Of a DNA stretch of 7,250 nucleotides, positions 5,138 through 7,250 are shown piece by piece (positions within the stretch are counted from its first letter, which is position 1; each line of letters opens with the position of its first letter). The notes beneath the pieces are model-generated. The model had not been told where the DNA came from. It was given only the letters and a program-made list of their open reading frames with translations, and did no database searches. The DNA lies in contig JAFTIV010000131.1 in assembly GCA_017456685.1 (NCBI GenBank), forward strand, positions 1-7,250, read 5' to 3'. The translations under genes were made by a program, and so were the position numbers. Source of the DNA: Clostridia bacterium. GTDB taxonomy: Bacteria; Bacillota; Clostridia; Oscillospirales; CAG-272.

Positions 5138-7250
5138 ACTTAGTGTAATTGTTTGCGCAAAGCAATCAGTTGTTGCAGTAACGGTAAATTCCGGGAATGA
5201 GTAGTTACCAGTTGATATGTTTGCCACAACAACCTCGTATGACCTTGTAATAATCTCTCCGGTGGCTATAACTTGATTGCTTCCTCCGGAGCCGATAATC
5301 GTCTCTATCCCTATATTAGGATTGTTTTCTGTAGCAATCACTACAAACTCACTTATATAATTAAAATCTCTTGTGGAACGTACATATTTTTGAGGCAAGT
5401 AGTACATTGTAAAGGTCAAGGTTATTCCGTAATATGAATCGGTTTTACTTATTTCTACCTTTCTATGTTTCTCTTGACATGAGAATCCGCACCTGCTACA
5501 AGAAACTATGTTATGTGTGTTGGAATAATTGCTATGAGATATAATTTTTTCGCTACATCCGCAAGATAAAAAGAAAGTTGCATTGAGACCGTATGAAATG
5601 TTCTGTATATTGCCATCACTCTTTACCCTAAATTTATAACTACCAGTTTCATTTATAACACAGGTAAAAATCTCCACATTGTTTATATTCCCGCTAGTTT
5701 TCAACACAGGATTATTTTGCTCGTCAAGAATTTCAATATTAAGATCGTTTTGATACTTTTCATTAAGTAAATATGTATTATTTTTTTCAAACACCAATCC
5801 AACCTCTATTTTCGTTCCAGCAACAAAATAATATGATTCAGTAATAACATCCGCTATTGTTCCTGGTCCGAAAGCATAACTATAAAAAAGATTGCTATTT
5901 GCCATCCAAGTTGCCGCTTCTATGTCTAATAATCCGGCTCCGCTTTTTGTTCTCAAATTATGAGTTTGTTGTCCAATTACGTTCTCATCCACACTCCAAA
6001 ATCCAGAATTGCTTAATATCTCATTTTCATAAACGACCTCGTTATTTTCGTTTATTTTTTCTTCAATTAAAATTAGGTTTTCATTTGCGCTTCCCAACAG
6101 TATCGCCTTAACAACTTCTGGTTTATATAGTAAGTCCACATTTGCCTGCATGACAAGCGCAGCGGCCCCCGCCACTTGAGGTGCTGCATAACTAGTGCCA
6201 CTTTTATAATTGCCTATGTTATAATTTTCTGCACTTGTTCCACTTACTACCATATGTACATTTGTTCCTATAGCAGACATGTCAGGTTTGTTTGTTAAAA
6301 AGTCCAGGTGTTTATAACTGCTACTTTCCCTCATAGTGTAAATATCATTTTCGGCATTGTAGGTTGCATTTCCAACGGTAATCAAATTATACGACAAGCC
6401 CGCGCTAGTAACATAATTGTCGTTTTTTACGACGATTTCGCCTGTTTCTTCGTCTAGCTCTTCTCGATAATTTCCGGCAGATTTAACAATTACTATTCTA
6501 TAGTCAAGAACATATTTATCAACAATCTTATCCTCATTCCTGTATTTAAAGTCATATACTCCATCTTTATCGTCGTCATAATTCCACCCCATACTAATAT
6601 TAATTATGTGAACATTATGTGTTAAAAACCAATCTATTTTTTCATCCAAATCATCATTGTCAATGCTATAAAACAGTTCTGCATTTGGAGCAATACCCCT
6701 ATATGTTCCTTGATTTTCGGTAGAAAGACTGTTTCCTGCCAAAATAGACACCACATGTGTTGCATGAGAAGATATTTGAGTATTAGCGGGAAGATCTGTA
6801 ATTATCGACTTGCCAACCAAATGAGGTGCATTTGCATCAAAAATACCGCTTGCTTCCAAAATTCCTATTTTAATTCCCGAACCATCATACGAATAACTAT
6901 TAGTCATATGATAACCATCGTATGTGCTCTCCGCGTCAGTTGTTTCCATTTCAGCTTCGGGCGTAACAAATTCAACCTCAACCTCTAAATCAATATATTC
7001 AACCTGTTCATATGCAGCGATAGTGTTGATATATGATTTCTTTGCTTCAAGGGTTATGTAGGTAAGACCTACGCTTGGGTATATGTTTCTACATTTACCA
7101 AGGTCAAGCTTTTGTTGGAAGCTATCTGTTATCGAGTTATTTAGAGCCTTTCTTGTTGTGCGGTAGCTTGAGAGGAATTCGTTTCTCTGTGAGAGGTTTA
7201 TTATCTCTCTTGAGCTCATACCGCTATTTAGGCAGTTCTCAATGTCGGTA
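5135..7250 (-). CDS. Secreted subtilisin-like serine protease (S8), 5' end outside the window
   Basis: The frame is open from the TAA at 5135 to the window edge; the ATG at 7219 has no ribosome binding site and coding-like residues (TDIENCLNSG) precede it, so the true start and a signal peptide should lie beyond. Numbering from that ATG: residues about 35-85 look like an I9-type propeptide (SVGLTYITLEA, VEYIDLEVEVEFV). The catalytic domain runs about 105-440, with His152 in SSHATHVVSILAG, oxyanion Asn250 in KSAGN and Ser343 in SGTSYAAPQVAG. At the usual Asp position (VIDTG) it reads GILEASG with Glu122. A DxDxDGxxD loop (215-223) may bind calcium. Residues 440-550 look like a beta-sandwich (DLNIEILDEQ, GSYKFRV). 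A Cys/His cluster follows (C553, C555, H562, H569, C574, C577, C581, H585), then a final beta-rich domain to 694. It is the first gene of the operon seen here; the promoter is outside the window. The coding sequence is visibly more AT-rich than nadE and pncB. Confidence 0.9.
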   Translation of the reverse strand, partial: TDIENCLNSGMSSREIINLSQRNEFLSSYRTTRKALNNSITDSFQQKLDLGKCRNIYPSVGLTYITLEAKKSYINTIAAYEQVEYIDLEVEVEFVTPEAEMETTDAESTYDGYHMTNSYSYDGSGIKIGILEASGIFDANAPHLVGKSIITDLPANTQISSHATHVVSILAGNSLSTENQGTYRGIAPNAELFYSIDNDDLDEKIDWFLTHNVHIINISMGWNYDDDKDGVYDFKYRNEDKIVDKYVLDYRIVIVKSAGNYREELDEETGEIVVKNDNYVTSAGLSYNLITVGNATYNAENDIYTMRESSSYKHLDFLTNKPDMSAIGTNVHMVVSGTSAENYNIGNYKSGTSYAAPQVAGAAALVMQANVDLLYKPEVVKAILLGSANENLILIEEKINENNEVVYENEILSNSGFWSVDENVIGQQTHNLRTKSGAGLLDIEAATWMANSNLFYSYAFGPGTIADVITESYYFVAGTKIEVGLVFEKNNTYLLNEKYQNDLNIEILDEQNNPVLKTSGNINNVEIFTCVINETGSYKFRVKSDGNIQNISYGLNATFFLSCGCSEKIISHSNYSNTHNIVSCSRCGFSCQEKHRKVEISKTDSYYGITLTFTMYYLPQKYVRSTRDFNYISEFVVIATENNPNIGIETIIGSGGSNQVIATGEIITRSYEVVVANISTGNYSFPEFTVTATTDCFAQTITLS

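Noticed and set aside
7217..7219. ATG at 7219 as the true start of the protease
   Set aside because: No ribosome binding site precedes it, the frame stays open to the window edge, and there is no signal peptide after it, so the gene is treated as 5'-partial.

Overview
The window looks like a chromosomal piece of a low-to-mid GC member of the Bacillota (Clostridia-like, probably an uncultured gut-type lineage). The reasons are strong AAGGAG-type ribosome binding sites, a clostridial-style two-domain NAD synthetase, an AsnC-type small regulator, very short Ser/Glu-linker lipoproteins with an IVSC lipobox, and TGA read as stop. The exact taxon cannot be fixed from the sequence.

Left half (1-3740): a pyridine-nucleotide salvage locus. 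nadE (NAD synthetase, minus strand) and pncB (nicotinate phosphoribosyltransferase, plus strand) are divergent. PncB turns nicotinate into NaMN, NadD (not here) would make NaAD, and NadE amidates NaAD to NAD. The 181-bp gap between them holds two good sigma-A-type promoters that face each other, and an imperfect 28-bp palindrome that sits on the nadE promoter and inside the pncB leader, a natural place for a shared regulator. Downstream of nadE, 41 bases away, begins an Lrp/AsnC-type regulator cut by the window edge. The NadE protein keeps an intact synthetase domain, but the catalytic cysteine of its glutaminase (nitrilase-like) domain is replaced by glycine. A strong hairpin after pncB serves as a terminator on both strands.

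Right half (3745-7250): a minus-strand operon converging on pncB. Its order in transcription is a secreted subtilisin-like protease (5' end outside the window), two short paralogous lipoproteins, and possibly a 26-codon small ORF, ending at the shared terminator. The lipoproteins share a nearly identical signal-peptide region at DNA level but have strongly diverged bodies. Their strand pattern recalls the PrcB lipoprotein that accompanies the Treponema subtilisin-like protease dentilisin. The protease has His, Asn and Ser in place but Glu where subtilases have the catalytic Asp.

No tRNA, rRNA, CRISPR array, transposase or known riboswitch was seen. There is no gene-free stretch above 300 bases; the gaps at 136-176, 2073-2253 and 3703-3854 are described as features.
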